Of a stretch of DNA of 64,000 nt, positions 27,954 to 37,377 are shown piece after piece (the stretch's first letter is position 1; each line of letters begins with the position of its first letter). Under the pieces are notes generated by a model that saw only the letters and a program-made list of their open reading frames with translations, was not told the DNA's origin and searched no databases. Both the position numbers and the translations under genes were made by a program. The DNA lies in assembly GCF_003123685.1 (NCBI RefSeq), contig NZ_QCYJ01000005.1:434001-498000 (forward strand), read 5' to 3'. The DNA comes from Nocardia aurea (GTDB lineage: Bacteria > Actinomycetota > Actinomycetes > Mycobacteriales > Mycobacteriaceae).

Positions 27954-27967
27954 TAGAACGAGTTACA
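27954..27967. promoter_or_regulatory. KstR-like operator upstream of the flavin oxidoreductase
   Basis: The 14-mer TAGAACGAGTTACA fits every fixed position of TnnAACnnGTTnnA, the motif of the cholesterol-catabolism repressor KstR in mycolic actinobacteria. It is ~57 bases upstream of the oxidoreductase start. A second near-match (AGTAACACGTTCTA, one mismatch) lies at 28098-28111. Confidence 0.55.
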
Positions 27968-28184
27968 TAGATGCCCCGCCGTGTTCCGGCGCGACGACAC
28001 GCGTGGTCGACCGGCGCAGTCGAATGGCCCGCGTACCGCGGGTATCGCCATGGCGCGGCAGCGGTCCATTTGACTGGGTGGTGCACCATAATTTGACAGT
28101 AACACGTTCTAGTTTTGCCGGAAAAGAACTTCTTCCCCACGGGGCGAGTCGGCTCGTTCCGGTAGCGTCCGCGTGTCGTCGCGG

Positions 28185-29540
28185 CTAGTGCGACTCCTCC
28201 AGCTCGGTCAGCGCGTTGTCCAGGTGGATCAGAATCCGGTCCAGATGCGGCACACTGCGACGGCAACCGACGATGCCGAAGTCCAGATTCGCGCCGTTGG
28301 TGGTGAGCGTGATGTTGGCGGCCTGTCCGTCCAGCGGAATCGACATCGGGTAGCCCGCGTCGAGCCGGGCGCCGTTCCAATAGAGGGGTTCGCGCGCGCC
28401 GGACACATTCGAGATGACGATATTGAACGCGGGGTTGGCCACCGAGTTGAGCGCGGGCAGCAGCGACATCGCGAACGGACTCAACGTCAACGCCGACAGG
28501 GCCATCGCCTGGGTGTTCGACAAGGCCCGATACACCTCCTTGTTGCGGTGCATCGAATCCTTGATCGCCTCCAGCCGGGCGAACGGATCGGCGAGATCGG
28601 TGGCGAGATTGCACAGAATGGCGCAGATCTTGTTACCGCCGGGCTCGTTGTCGTCCTCGTCGCGCAGCGATACCGGAACCATCGCGATCATCGGCTTGTC
28701 CGGCAACGCCTCCCGTTCCCTGAGGAATCCGCGCAGCGCGCCCGCCGACATCGCGAGCACCACATCGTTGACGGTCGAGCCGGTGGATTTGGCCACCTGC
28801 TTGACCCGTTCCAGCGGCCAAGACCTGACCACGACCCGCCGCGCTCCGCCGATGGGGACGTTGAACATGGTGCGCGGCGCGGAGAACGGCATGGTCAGCT
28901 GTTGGCGCAGCAGCGCGTCGCGCGCGGTGCGGGCCAGGGCCGGGACCGATCCCGCGGCGGACAGGAGATTGCGCGCGGCCGAGCCGAACGTCGAACCGGA
29001 AGGCTCGTCGGTGTTCCTCGGATGGGTGCGCGGCAGATTCCAGGGGACCAGGAGGTCACGGGCGGTCGCGTCCTCGGTCATGGTGCGCCGCATCAGACGC
29101 TGCCCGGAGACGCCGTCGATCAGGGCGTGATGCATCTTCGTGTAGAGGGCGAAACGGCCGTCGCCGAAACCCTCGATCACATGCATCTCCCAGAGCGGGC
29201 GATGACGGTCGAGCAGCGTGCTGTGCAACCGTGACGCCAGGTCGAGCAACTGTTGTTGCCCACCCGGCCGGGGTAGCGCGGCGCGGCGCACGTGATAGCC
29301 CAGCTCGATATCGGATTCCTGTGTCCATCCGATCTGGGGCGCGCCGAGCCAGGTGGCGGGGCGTTTGCGGAAGGTCGGATGGAACGAGGTCTCCCGCAGG
29401 ATCCGCTCGTGGGTTCGCCGGACGTAATCGGGTCCGGCGTCCTCCGGTGGCTCGAACAGCATGAGACCACCCACGTGCATGGGGTGCTCGCGAGATTCGG
29501 CGAGGAGGAACAATGCATCGATCGGCGAAACGAACTCCAT
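28185..29540 (-). CDS. Wax ester synthase / diacylglycerol acyltransferase (WS/DGAT)
   Basis: A 451-residue acyltransferase. The catalytic HHxxxDG motif is HHALIDG at residues 137-143, and the start SPIDALFLLAESREHPMHVG is family-typical. Later blocks include NDVVLAMSAGALRGFL and the C-terminal FNIVISNVSGAREPLYWNGA then PLDGQAANITL. These enzymes esterify fatty alcohols or diacylglycerol with acyl-CoA for storage lipid. The ATG at 29540 has a GGGGGGC site; an in-frame upstream extension is not supported. Alone in its unit, downstream of the convergent intergenic space. Confidence 0.92.
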   Translation of the reverse strand: MEFVSPIDALFLLAESREHPMHVGGLMLFEPPEDAGPDYVRRTHERILRETSFHPTFRKRPATWLGAPQIGWTQESDIELGYHVRRAALPRPGGQQQLLDLASRLHSTLLDRHRPLWEMHVIEGFGDGRFALYTKMHHALIDGVSGQRLMRRTMTEDATARDLLVPWNLPRTHPRNTDEPSGSTFGSAARNLLSAAGSVPALARTARDALLRQQLTMPFSAPRTMFNVPIGGARRVVVRSWPLERVKQVAKSTGSTVNDVVLAMSAGALRGFLREREALPDKPMIAMVPVSLRDEDDNEPGGNKICAILCNLATDLADPFARLEAIKDSMHRNKEVYRALSNTQAMALSALTLSPFAMSLLPALNSVANPAFNIVISNVSGAREPLYWNGARLDAGYPMSIPLDGQAANITLTTNGANLDFGIVGCRRSVPHLDRILIHLDNALTELEESH

Positions 29541-29642
29541 ATGTGGTCGCCCCCTGACGACAGCGGTGAGCTTCGAATGATGGATCGACCACATTGTCGG
29601 GTGGGTACGCACAACCCCGAATCGGTGTGACAGACCAAACGT

Positions 29643-29662
29643 ACCCGCACTTTGTTGCGGGT
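29643..29662 (-). terminator. Hairpin after the second methyltransferase gene
   Basis: Stem ACCCGCA / TGCGGGT with a 6-base loop, 10 bases beyond the minus-strand methyltransferase stop. Confidence 0.5.
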
Positions 29663-29672
29663 GCCGGTCGAA

Positions 29673-30305
29673 TCAGTGATCCCTCGTGACCAGCAGGTAT
29701 GCCTGCGCGCCACGTTCGTCCGGTTCCGGTTGTCGCACCATTCGGCACACCTCGGTGAATCCGATGTCGCGCAACACCTCGGCAAGTCGCGGAGGCGACC
29801 AGCGATAGGAGAGCGCCACCCGGTGGTCGAAGGCCTCCACCGCGACCGAGGTCTCGATCGCCTGGAAGGCCAGCAGCGCGTGCCCTTTCGGACGGAGTAC
29901 CCGATAGAACTCCGATAACACGTCGGGAACTCGATCCGGCGGCAGGTGGATGATCGAATACCAGGCGACCAGACCCGCGAGCGTCCCATCGCCGAAGTCG
30001 AGCCGCTCCATGGAACCCTCGTCGAATCGCAGATTCGGGTAGCGGCCTCTGGCGTAGGCGATCATCCGGGCGGACACGTCGATTCCGCTGATGTCCAGCC
30101 CGCGCCCCGACAGATAGTCGGTGATCCGTCCCGGCCCGCAACCGACTTCGAGCACGGGTCCGGATTCGTTGGCGCGCAACAACTCCGAGAAGGTATCGAG
30201 CATCGCCCGATCGAGCGGTTGCGCCGCGAGCTGACCTTCGACCAGTTCGATGTACAGGTCGGCGATGTCGTCGTAGGCGGCGCCGATCTCGACGCTGTGA
30301 CTCAT
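29673..30305 (-). CDS. Class I SAM-dependent methyltransferase
   Basis: A 210-residue methyltransferase with motif I VLEVGCGPGRITDYL, motif II SGIDVSARMIAYA and the post-motif WYSIIHLPPDRVPDVLSEFY, then LRPKGHALLAFQ. The closest general type is the Methyltransf_11/25 group acting on small molecules. I use the second Met (MSHSVEIG); a GTG/ATG two codons upstream is equally possible. It is downstream of the cutinase-like gene but separated by a strong hairpin, so it probably has its own promoter. Confidence 0.85.
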   Translation of the reverse strand: MSHSVEIGAAYDDIADLYIELVEGQLAAQPLDRAMLDTFSELLRANESGPVLEVGCGPGRITDYLSGRGLDISGIDVSARMIAYARGRYPNLRFDEGSMERLDFGDGTLAGLVAWYSIIHLPPDRVPDVLSEFYRVLRPKGHALLAFQAIETSVAVEAFDHRVALSYRWSPPRLAEVLRDIGFTEVCRMVRQPEPDERGAQAYLLVTRDH

Positions 30306-30395
30306 GGGCACTCCGTTACGCGCTCGGTGGTTCCGCGGTCGTTGTCGCCGTCGAATTCTATGCGTGGCAACGGTATCGGGACCCCGCCGACATGC

Positions 30396-30437
30396 GGATG
30401 CCCCGGATACCTCTGGCGGGAGGTAGCCGGGGCATCC
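30396..30437 (-). terminator. Terminator after the cutinase-like gene
   Basis: An 11-base stem GGATGCCCCGG / CCGGGGCATCC, with a further TACCTC / GAGGTA pairing inside, 12 bases beyond the stop of the minus-strand cutinase-like gene. Confidence 0.8.
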
Positions 30438-30448
30438 GGTCGAACTCG

Positions 30449-32299
30449 CTACCGCGAACCCGTGGTGGTCGGGGTCGTGGATTCGGTTGTCGTGCCGGTC
30501 GTGCTGGTGCCGGTCGCGGACGGCTCCGTCGCGGCGGGCGCGGTGTGCGCGGGCGCCGGTGCGGGAGTCTCGACCGGAGCCATCGCCGCGGGCGGTGCCG
30601 CGACGGAATTCCTGGCCTGCGGTGCGGCCTCCTGCTGGGTCGTCGTGGACGTCTCCGCCGGCGCGGCGGGCGGGTCGGTGGTCGTCGGCGGATTCGTGGT
30701 CGTCGTGGTCGTCGGCGCGGCGGTCGTGGTCGACGGCGTCGTGGTCGGAGGTGTCGTGGTCGGAGGTGTCGTCGTGCCGGGTGACGTGGTTGTCGTCGAC
30801 GTGGTGGTCTTCGACTCACCGCCGGTCTTCGACTTCGCCGCCTCGGCGCCCGTCGTCTTCGTGGTGGTCGTCGGCTTGGACGTGGTGGTCGTCGGCTTCG
30901 CCTTCGTCTCCTCCACCGCCTTGTACACCGCGGCCACATCGGCTTCCTGCGGCTTGGCCTTCGTGTCGACCGGCTCGCCCGCCTGCGCCTGCTTGGCCAG
31001 ATGCGTCAGCCAGGCCGCCGCGTACTCCGCCGAGGTCAGCGGCTTGCCCGCGGCGGCGTCGGCGTCATCCCAGTAGTCGAAGTGATGACCGGTGTGATTC
31101 GGTCCGAGCGTCAGCTGGTACGGGTCGCTCATGATGACCGGAATGGTGTTCTGGTTCGTCACGATGAGACCGATGATCTCGTTGAGCACCTTCTGCGGCA
31201 GATAGGCCAGCGGCGACATCTGATCGGAGGCGATCGCGTCCGCCTTCGCCGGTGTCTTGGGAGCCGTACCCGGTTTGTACTCCGGATCCGACACCCGCAG
31301 CAGGACGTCGAGGAAGGTCTCGTCGCTCTGCATCCAGTTCTTCTGCGACTGGATATCGGCGAACGCCGCCAGGGCGATCTTGCCCAGCGTCACCGCGACA
31401 TCCTGTCCGGTCGCCGGGGTCAGCCCCTCGCGCTCGAGTGCGTCGACATTGATCTGGCGGCCCACATTGACCACCAATTGCAGCAGCGAGATGTTCTCCG
31501 GCGCGGCGCAGGTGAGGTCGCCTTCGGAGCAGAAAGACGCGATCTTGCCGTTCAGCGCACCGAAGTCACCGCTCGTCCCCGGCAGCGCCCCCTTTCCGGG
31601 AGCCGTGTTCTTGCCGCTCTGGTACTTCTGATCGAAACCGTCGGGGTTGGCGTACGGGTCCTCCGCGCCGGGGAACGGTCCGTCTCCGGCCGAACGACCC
31701 GCGTCGGCCAGGATGACGACACCGACCACATCGGCCGGATCGACGATGCCGTACTCACCGTCCGCACCGGGCTCCTGATGCCCGATCTCCATCGCCACCC
31801 GACGCACGACATCGGCGCCCTCGCTGTAGCCGACGATGGAGAACCGCGTGTCGGGGCAGGCCTGCGCGATTTCCCGCATGACCTGCTGGGTATTGGCGAC
31901 GCCGGTGTTCACGGCGTCCTCGTAGCTGTCCATATTCGCCGGATACGCGATGTACACGGCGGCGTAGGCGTCGGGATCGACGTCGTCGGCGGGCGCGTTG
32001 ACCACCGGATCGACCCACTCGCTGTTGTGGTCACCGGCCATCGCGGCGGGCAGCGCGTTCCCGTTCGCGTCGACCAGCATCCGCGTCGTCCCCTCGACGG
32101 GAGTGTCGTTGCGTCCGGCCACCGAGATGGTCACCATGTCGCGACATTCGGTGACCGATGTGGTGAGCCGGGTATCCGCCGTCCGCGGCGGTGACGTCAG
32201 TGCCAACGACCCCGCGACGAGCGCCGCGATGCCGAGAACTGCGGGCGCGGCTACCGCCGAAGCGATCCGGTGCCGCGCGAAGAATTCACGAAGAGACAT
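30449..32299 (-). CDS. Cutinase-family esterase with long Thr/Pro-rich C-terminal tail
   Basis: A 616-residue exported protein. A hydrophobic segment at residues ~13-34 acts as signal or anchor. The cutinase/alpha-beta hydrolase domain has the nucleophile in IVGYSEGADVV (S159), then an Asp in the VVILADAGRSAGDGPFPG area and a His in HTGHHFDY. From ~residue 455 the sequence is a low-complexity mucin-like tail made of TTT, PTTT and TPPTTTP runs up to the end. Such tails can span the wall or carry O-linked sugars in actinobacteria. It likely acts on lipid esters at the cell surface. Confidence 0.85.
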   Translation of the reverse strand: MSLREFFARHRIASAVAAPAVLGIAALVAGSLALTSPPRTADTRLTTSVTECRDMVTISVAGRNDTPVEGTTRMLVDANGNALPAAMAGDHNSEWVDPVVNAPADDVDPDAYAAVYIAYPANMDSYEDAVNTGVANTQQVMREIAQACPDTRFSIVGYSEGADVVRRVAMEIGHQEPGADGEYGIVDPADVVGVVILADAGRSAGDGPFPGAEDPYANPDGFDQKYQSGKNTAPGKGALPGTSGDFGALNGKIASFCSEGDLTCAAPENISLLQLVVNVGRQINVDALEREGLTPATGQDVAVTLGKIALAAFADIQSQKNWMQSDETFLDVLLRVSDPEYKPGTAPKTPAKADAIASDQMSPLAYLPQKVLNEIIGLIVTNQNTIPVIMSDPYQLTLGPNHTGHHFDYWDDADAAAGKPLTSAEYAAAWLTHLAKQAQAGEPVDTKAKPQEADVAAVYKAVEETKAKPTTTTSKPTTTTKTTGAEAAKSKTGGESKTTTSTTTTSPGTTTPPTTTPPTTTPSTTTAAPTTTTTTNPPTTTDPPAAPAETSTTTQQEAAPQARNSVAAPPAAMAPVETPAPAPAHTAPAATEPSATGTSTTGTTTESTTPTTTGSR

Positions 32300-32595
32300 G
32301 CCCTCATCCCCATTCCACGATGATCGACAGGTGAACGGACAGGCCCCCCCGAAGGGCCATGTGTCACCAGGGACGTCGTGGTAGGAGCCGCGAGCGTTAC
32401 TGAAGTGGAATCCGGGTCACAGGAAAATGTCACCGACCGGCGCCCACCGGTTCCCGGAGTGCCACTCCGTAACCTCGCCCCGTCCCGCCCGCGACCAGCT
32501 AACTCCTGGTGACATATGGCTCGATCCGCCTCCCGCTCGGCCGATCGGATGAATGGTCCGGACGCTGCCGATACGCGGGGGAAGGTTCACGTCGA

Positions 32596-33841
32596 ATGAC
32601 CAGTGCCGTAGACAGTTCCGGTGAGGACGAGAGCGTCGCTCCCGACATCGCGGTGATCGCCGACGAGTTCGGTGCGGTGGTGGTCGGCGACGAGGCATTG
32701 ATCGCCGAGTTCGTCGACCAGTGGTCGAGCGACGACCCGGATACCGCCATCTCGATACCCGACACCCCGGTGTCGGATGTCGCGGGCAAGGTCGCCTCGT
32801 CCGTGATGAAGACCACAGCGCCCGCCACCCGTTATATCCAGGATCTGGGAGCACGCGTCGCGTCCGAAGCCGGGCACCGTGGTCACCTTCCACAGGACGA
32901 CCAGGTCGGCGACGACGGGGAAAATCCTGTCGAATCCCCAGGTGGCGCTCGCTCCCGTCCCGGGAATAGGGCAGGCCGTGCTGGCGCATATGGCCGTGAC
33001 GGCGGCGTTCGAACAACTGGCGGACCGGATCGACGCGCACCTGGACCGAATCGAGGACAAGGTCGACGACGTGCTGCGCCTGGCCTCGGCCCAGCGCCTC
33101 GGCGATGTATGCGGGCACCGACGGATTCTGCGGCGGCGCGTGGCCGAGATCAGCGCGGGCGCGGTCCTCACCGAGACCGATTGGTCCAGTGTCGCCGCAC
33201 TCGGGGCCGACCTGGAAGTCGGCGTGGAACGACTCCGTCAGCACGCGGCCGACCTCATCGCCCAGTTGCGCCCCGACGACTCCGCCGACAAACGAGCCGA
33301 ACAACTCAGGTCCGCGGTCGACAAGGGCATGCTCGGTGAAACGCTGAACCTGCTGCTGGTCGCGCAGCAGTCGCTGTATCTGTGGCAGCGCCTGCGATTG
33401 GAGCGCACCCGGCGGGAGGAACCCGACCACCTGGAGCAGACGGTCGGCAGCGCCAAGGCGACCCTGCGCGAGCACATCGAGGCCGACGCGGAATTGGCGA
33501 GTCACTTGCGAACGGTGCTCGACCGGCACGCCGCGCTGCGCGTCTCCGAAGTGCACCGGCCGCTGGCGGGCCGAACGCTGACCAGATACCGCGTCCCCTT
33601 GGCACGCACCGTCGACGCGTTCATCGATGCCCGCGCGTTGCAGGTCGAATCGTGGAACGGGGTCGAGAACGCCTCGATCCGCGATGCCCTCTCGGTCGCA
33701 CGCGGTCGGACGATCGACGCGGCCAACAGTGGTCGACGGCAGATATCCGCGGGCGCGAGCGCGGTCGCGCGGTGGGTGGAACCGAAGGCCGACGGCTCCG
33801 AGTCCGGCGAGACCGTGCGGGCGGATACGCCCCTGTCCTAG
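32596..33841 (+). pseudogene. Frameshifted hypothetical gene (one extra base near 32875)
   Basis: Two open frames abut exactly. The first, from an ATG at 32596, reads MTSAVDSSGEDESVAPDIAV and continues to ARVASEAG at 32874. The second continues from about 32876 with TVVTFHRTTRSATTGKILSN and runs ~320 codons to 33841, including helical segments (AFEQLADRIDAHLDRIEDKV). Removing one C in GGGCACC would join them into a single ~410-residue protein. The first frame beyond 32875 becomes Gly/Arg/Ala-rich nonsense. The family is unknown to me. It could be a true mutation or an assembly error. Confidence 0.65.
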
Positions 33842-34551
33842 GGATGCGACGCGGTCATAGCCGTACCCGAATCGGCCGTGACAATTGTCCGGGAAATCGG
33901 CCGTATACCCGAATATCGGAATACTGTCCTGTAGTTCGTCGAGATAGTGCCCTATGCGGCCGCTCCTCGGAACGGCTCGGGTGATTTGTCCTGTCCGAAA
34001 TTCCGTCGTGTCGATGCCGAATTTTTATCTGAAGTGCCGCATATTCGGATTGTGATTACGGTCTGTCGTCTATTTCAGCGGGTTGAAGGGCTGAAACCCC
34101 GGTCGACCATCATTCGAACGATAAGGCCACGACGTGTGGACCTCGTCGCGTGATCGTATCGATCGTGCACGTCGACGGCGAGTCTCCGGAATCGAGTGTC
34201 CGGATCGATGATATGTACCAATTACCTTCTGTCCAAACATGACTCGGGTCGATTCGCCCGATCGAACTCTCGTCCGATCACCCACCGAATACGCGAATTT
34301 CGCGTTGTGATCCACGGGTTACATGGGACGTGTGGCATTGATTCGCAGCGGTGAAACAGCCCTTGACGCTACCGACTCGGAGTGTAAGCGTAGGGACGTG
34401 GACATGCCCGAAAAAGGGCGTCCCAGCTGGGCGACAGTAACCTCGGAGTCGGTCGGGATTTCACCGATCGACGACAGAGGGGTCGTCGTATTCTCGGGTT
34501 CTCATACCCACGAACTATGTCAACTTTTCATCGAAGCACGAGGAGGAAGCC
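33842..34551. other. AT-richer intergenic region with a candidate promoter
   Basis: No convincing gene here. The base composition is visibly less GC-rich than the surroundings. A promoter-like pair, TTGACG at 34363-34368 and TAAGCG at 34385-34390 (16-base spacing), lies ~160 bases ahead of the 28-codon ORF at 34552. Confidence 0.5.
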
Positions 34552-34638
34552 ATGAGTGCAATTATCGGACTCGGCTCCGCGGCCGCGGGCGCTGCAGTCA
34601 GTCTGGTGTGGGCGCTGCTGGGCCTGATCATCATCTGA
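34552..34638 (+). CDS. 28-residue hydrophobic peptide
   Basis: A tiny ORF with an excellent GAGGAGG ribosome binding site six bases before its ATG. The product, starting MSAIIGLGSAAAGAA and ending LLGLIII, is a single predicted membrane helix with Gly/Ala-rich packing. It was too short for routine gene callers. It might be a membrane peptide or a type I toxin; there is no recognised antitoxin nearby. I do not recognise a family. Confidence 0.6.
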   Translation: MSAIIGLGSAAAGAAVSLVWALLGLIII

Positions 34639-34819
34639 GTACGGCCGCCGGATCTCGATCGAAAGGATTCACCGAGATCACGGCGGCAGTTCAGCTTTCG
34701 CCCGTAGGGCGACTCACGGAGTGAACACGCGGCCGATGTCACCGGCGGCCCGGCTGTCTCGTCTCATGGTTCGAAATTCGCGAGACACGAGGCAGCGACG
34801 GAGCCGTCATCGATGGGCA

Positions 34820-35500
34820 GGCTGTGTATCGAGAGTTCGCCCTGGTCACCGGGCGAACAGGGGATCAGTCGATGAACGGCGAGGCGCGAGAAAGCGGCGA
34901 TACGCAGGCCGCAGGACCGGACATGCGCTGCCCCCGGACATCATCGACCCGGCGACCCTGCCCGCAGCCGCCGTGCAGGCCGAGGAGCGTTCCGGCCACC
35001 TCGTCATCCTGATCGACAACGCGGGCATCACCGGTTCCGGACAGGTCTCGCCTGCCTACCCTCATAATCAGGTGCTGAGCACTGTCGATGTGAATACGGC
35101 CAGGCGGGGTATACGAGATCAGTGTCTTCGGGGGTGACCGCGAGGACCAATGACCACGCTGGCGCTGCTGTGAAGCTCACCGGCGGCGCGCATCGTCAAC
35201 GTGCGCGGTCATGCGCCTCGCTGACCCTCACCAGCGACCCGGACGCCCCTTCAGCGCGTTGCTGCTCTCAAACCTGTACCCACCGTCCAAGTCCGCGCTG
35301 AGCCCGGTACGCCAACGAGTTACGCGGGACGGCAGACTCGTCGACGCCGTCGCCCCGGTCTCGTCGTCATCGGCAGGCCGCTCGGGACGGCACGGTGATC
35401 AACACCGGTCCCTCGACGGCCGCACACCAACGACCCGCTCGGTGAAACCCAACAATTCGGGGTACCAGGGCTGGGTCCGGTAGCCGACGCGTGGGCATCC
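34820..35500 (+). pseudogene. Decayed short-chain dehydrogenase/reductase
   Basis: Pieces of an SDR are scattered in order over different frames. ALVTGRTG (TGxxxGxG position) is near 34838-34862; LVILIDNAGITGSGQ (NNAG motif, Asp for Asn) near 35000-35050; VDVNT near 35085; RIVNVRG and LTLTSDPDAP around 35188-35245; and NLYPPSKSALSPV (YxxxK active site) near 35272-35310. At least two frameshifts and internal stops break it. It is a plain relic with no full frame. Confidence 0.6.
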
Positions 35501-35674
35501 CTACGCGAAGGCAACAGCCCCATCCGCTCTGCCGGACGATGGCAGTTGTCGTCTCCGGCGTTGGAGCAGCATAGAACGATGCCCGTAATTCACGGGGCAG
35601 GACGAGGCGTAACGGACCTACCGCCGCACCCGGTGCACAGGGTGACAACCATCCGTCGTCCGCGAGGAATCACC

Positions 35675-35785
35675 ATGGTCAATTTCATCGCTATACCGAG
35701 CAACCCGATCGAGGCGGTGCTGCGCCTGCTGGCCCAGGTGTCGTGCGGCCTCTCCTCGACGCAGGGCTGCGCCGTCATCCAGTAG
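35675..35785 (+). CDS. 36-residue peptide with two cysteines
   Basis: A small ORF with a GAGGAA site before ATG. Its sequence begins MVNFIAIPSNPIEAVLRLLA and ends with SCGLSSTQGCAVIQ, holding two Cys residues. No signal peptide is clear. It sits between the decayed SDR and the Asn-Pro repeat gene. I cannot assign a family; it could be a secreted or regulatory peptide. Confidence 0.45.
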   Translation: MVNFIAIPSNPIEAVLRLLAQVSCGLSSTQGCAVIQ

Positions 35786-35794
35786 GGCGCCGAC

Positions 35795-36286
35795 TCAGCC
35801 GCTCGGGCTCGGCAGGAAGTTCTGCGGACCGAATCCACCGTTCGGCGGGAACTGATTGTCCAGATTGTTCGGGTTGGCCGGATTCTCCGGATTATTGAGA
35901 TTTTCCGGACTGTTCGGATTCTCCGGGTTGTTCGGGTTCTCCGGACTGTTCGGGTTGTTCGGGTTCGCCGGATTATTGGGGTTTTCCGGGTTCGCCGGAT
36001 TTTCCGGATTCAGTGGGTTCTCGGGATTCTCCGGGTTCTCCGGACTCAGCGGGTTTCCCGGATTCATCGGGCTGAGCGGCTGCTGCGGGATCTCGGGTTC
36101 CACGATCGGCGGCGGTGCGCCGGGCACCGCAATCGGTGCCGGTTCGGCCACACCGGGCTGGGATGAAGCCGGGGTGCCGATGTCGGCATTCGCCGAGGCG
36201 ATTGCCGTGGGCGCGACGGCGAGTGCTCCGGAGAACACGGTCGCGGCGATCAGACGACGGGTTCCGGATGAGGTGGCTCTCGACAC
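35795..36286 (-). CDS. Secreted protein with Asn-Pro-x repeats
   Basis: A 163-residue protein starting at GTG (36284-36286), which has a perfect AGGAGG site 8 bases upstream. A signal peptide spans about residues 1-34 (IAATVFSGALAVAP...ASANA), followed by a Pro/Ala-rich linker. Then comes a repeat domain of ~35 degenerate triplets Asn-Pro-x or Ser-Pro-x, for example NPENPENPLNPENPANPENP, ending PPNGGFGPQNFLPSPSG. Such repeats make extended rods or polyproline-like structures. The family is not one I recognise; a surface spacer is the likeliest role. Confidence 0.7.
   Translation of the reverse strand: MSRATSSGTRRLIAATVFSGALAVAPTAIASANADIGTPASSQPGVAEPAPIAVPGAPPPIVEPEIPQQPLSPMNPGNPLSPENPENPENPLNPENPANPENPNNPANPNNPNSPENPNNPENPNSPENLNNPENPANPNNLDNQFPPNGGFGPQNFLPSPSG
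35867..36074 (-). repeat. Asn-Pro-x coding repeat array
   Basis: A 9-base degenerate tandem repeat (on + strand variants of GGGTTCTCC / GGATTCGCC) underlies the NPx triplets. Unit sequence varies by one or two bases. It would be prone to slippage and length change between strains. Confidence 0.7.
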
Positions 36287-36720
36287 GGCGGTCCTCCTGC
36301 AACATAGGGCCACCGCCCTCGGGCACGAAGGCGTCGAGATGCGGGACTCGGCATGAAAAGCGTTGTGGGTCAACGCCCGCTGCACCTGTCACTCGACGCG
36401 GATCCGGCCCTGCCGCCGCCCACCGGCAAATGCCGAGGGCCGGATTTCCGGTCGAGATCCCAGCACGGGATCCCGACGGCGGTGGGGTGAAGTGACCACA
36501 ATCGGTAGCTGCGAGTTTACTCCGGGGCTATGACGCATCACGCTGAATCCCGAAATCGCGGCCGACCGGCAGATCACGCATGCGCACGGCAACCGCCAAC
36601 CGGCTCAGCGTCCCGGCCAAGCGCGGGACCACGGGGCATCCGCCGCTGTCCGCGAGGAGTCCGAAGTCCGGTCATCCGAAGTTTCGCCGACGGCTGGCGT
36701 GGCCTCGGGTTGGCGCCGGT
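36287..36720. other. Intergenic region, no gene seen
   Basis: Between the NPx-repeat protein start and the end of the next minus-strand gene. ORFs here are Arg/Pro-rich frame shadows without ribosome binding sites. The promoter of the NPx gene should be near 36330-36400. Confidence 0.5.
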
Positions 36721-37377
36721 TCACGATCCGTCGTTCGTCTCCAGCTTTCCGGAGAAGGGGCGGTTCCCTGTCGCGCGCTCGAACTTCCACAACTGTGCTT
36801 CGAACGCCGGATGGCCTGGATCGGCGGCAGCTCGCACACCGGCTACGGCCGAGTTATCGCCGCCGAGATAGGTGAGGACGTCAGCGGGCGGCCCGTCGAG
36901 GTCGAGAACGCGGATCCGATAGACGCCCTCGCCGAATCCGTCGACCGCGACGACTTCCCACTCCGCGAGGAGTTCGGTCCAGCCGGTGCGGCCGTCGCGG
37001 TGGTAGCCGAGGTATTCGTCGGTGCGCTGGTTGAGCAGGTTGTACATGTTGCGCACCGGACGGACCCGGATCGTCTGTTCCGGATCGTCGTCGTCGCCCT
37101 CGCAGACCGCCGCTTTCGATATCGGGTCCGCGGTCAGGACCTGATCGAGGTGGGCGAGCGGGCGGATCGTGAAGAGACCGGGTCCGGGACCGGGGGGAGC
37201 GGGCTGGGCCTTGGTCGGCGCGGACAGCCCGACACCGATCAGCAACGCCGCGGCAAGTACCGAGATCCACGGCCCGCCCCGCCGAGCGACCCGCGCCGTC
37301 CCCGGACAGCGCGCGACCCGATCCGGTTTCGCTGGTCCAAGCGGGTGAACTCGCAGCGCGCCAGCTCGCACGACCAT
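36721..37377 (-). CDS. Hypothetical exported protein
   Basis: A 218-residue ORF with a basic N-terminus, then a hydrophobic segment (PWISVLAAALLIGVGLSAP, ~residues 36-54) that fits a late signal peptide or anchor. The mature part is acidic with several Trp and Tyr (NMYNLLNQRTDEYLGYHRDG; FEAQLWKFERATGN). Alternating hydrophobic residues and Trp near the end suggest a beta-trefoil or lectin-like fold, but no family is certain. The ATG has a GAGAGAGG very close to it; an alternative start downstream (near the hydrophobic part) is possible. Confidence 0.6.
   Translation of the reverse strand: MVVRAGALRVHPLGPAKPDRVARCPGTARVARRGGPWISVLAAALLIGVGLSAPTKAQPAPPGPGPGLFTIRPLAHLDQVLTADPISKAAVCEGDDDDPEQTIRVRPVRNMYNLLNQRTDEYLGYHRDGRTGWTELLAEWEVVAVDGFGEGVYRIRVLDLDGPPADVLTYLGGDNSAVAGVRAAADPGHPAFEAQLWKFERATGNRPFSGKLETNDGS

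Noticed and set aside
32596..33339. 276-codon frame (from 32509) taken as one complete gene
   Set aside because: After 32875 it turns into Arg/Gly/Ala-rich nonsense while the adjacent frame continues a coherent protein; a frameshift explains both better.
35867..36074. CRISPR-like or regulatory tandem repeat in the NPx region
   Set aside because: It is a degenerate coding repeat in frame with a signal-peptide ORF, not a spacer array.
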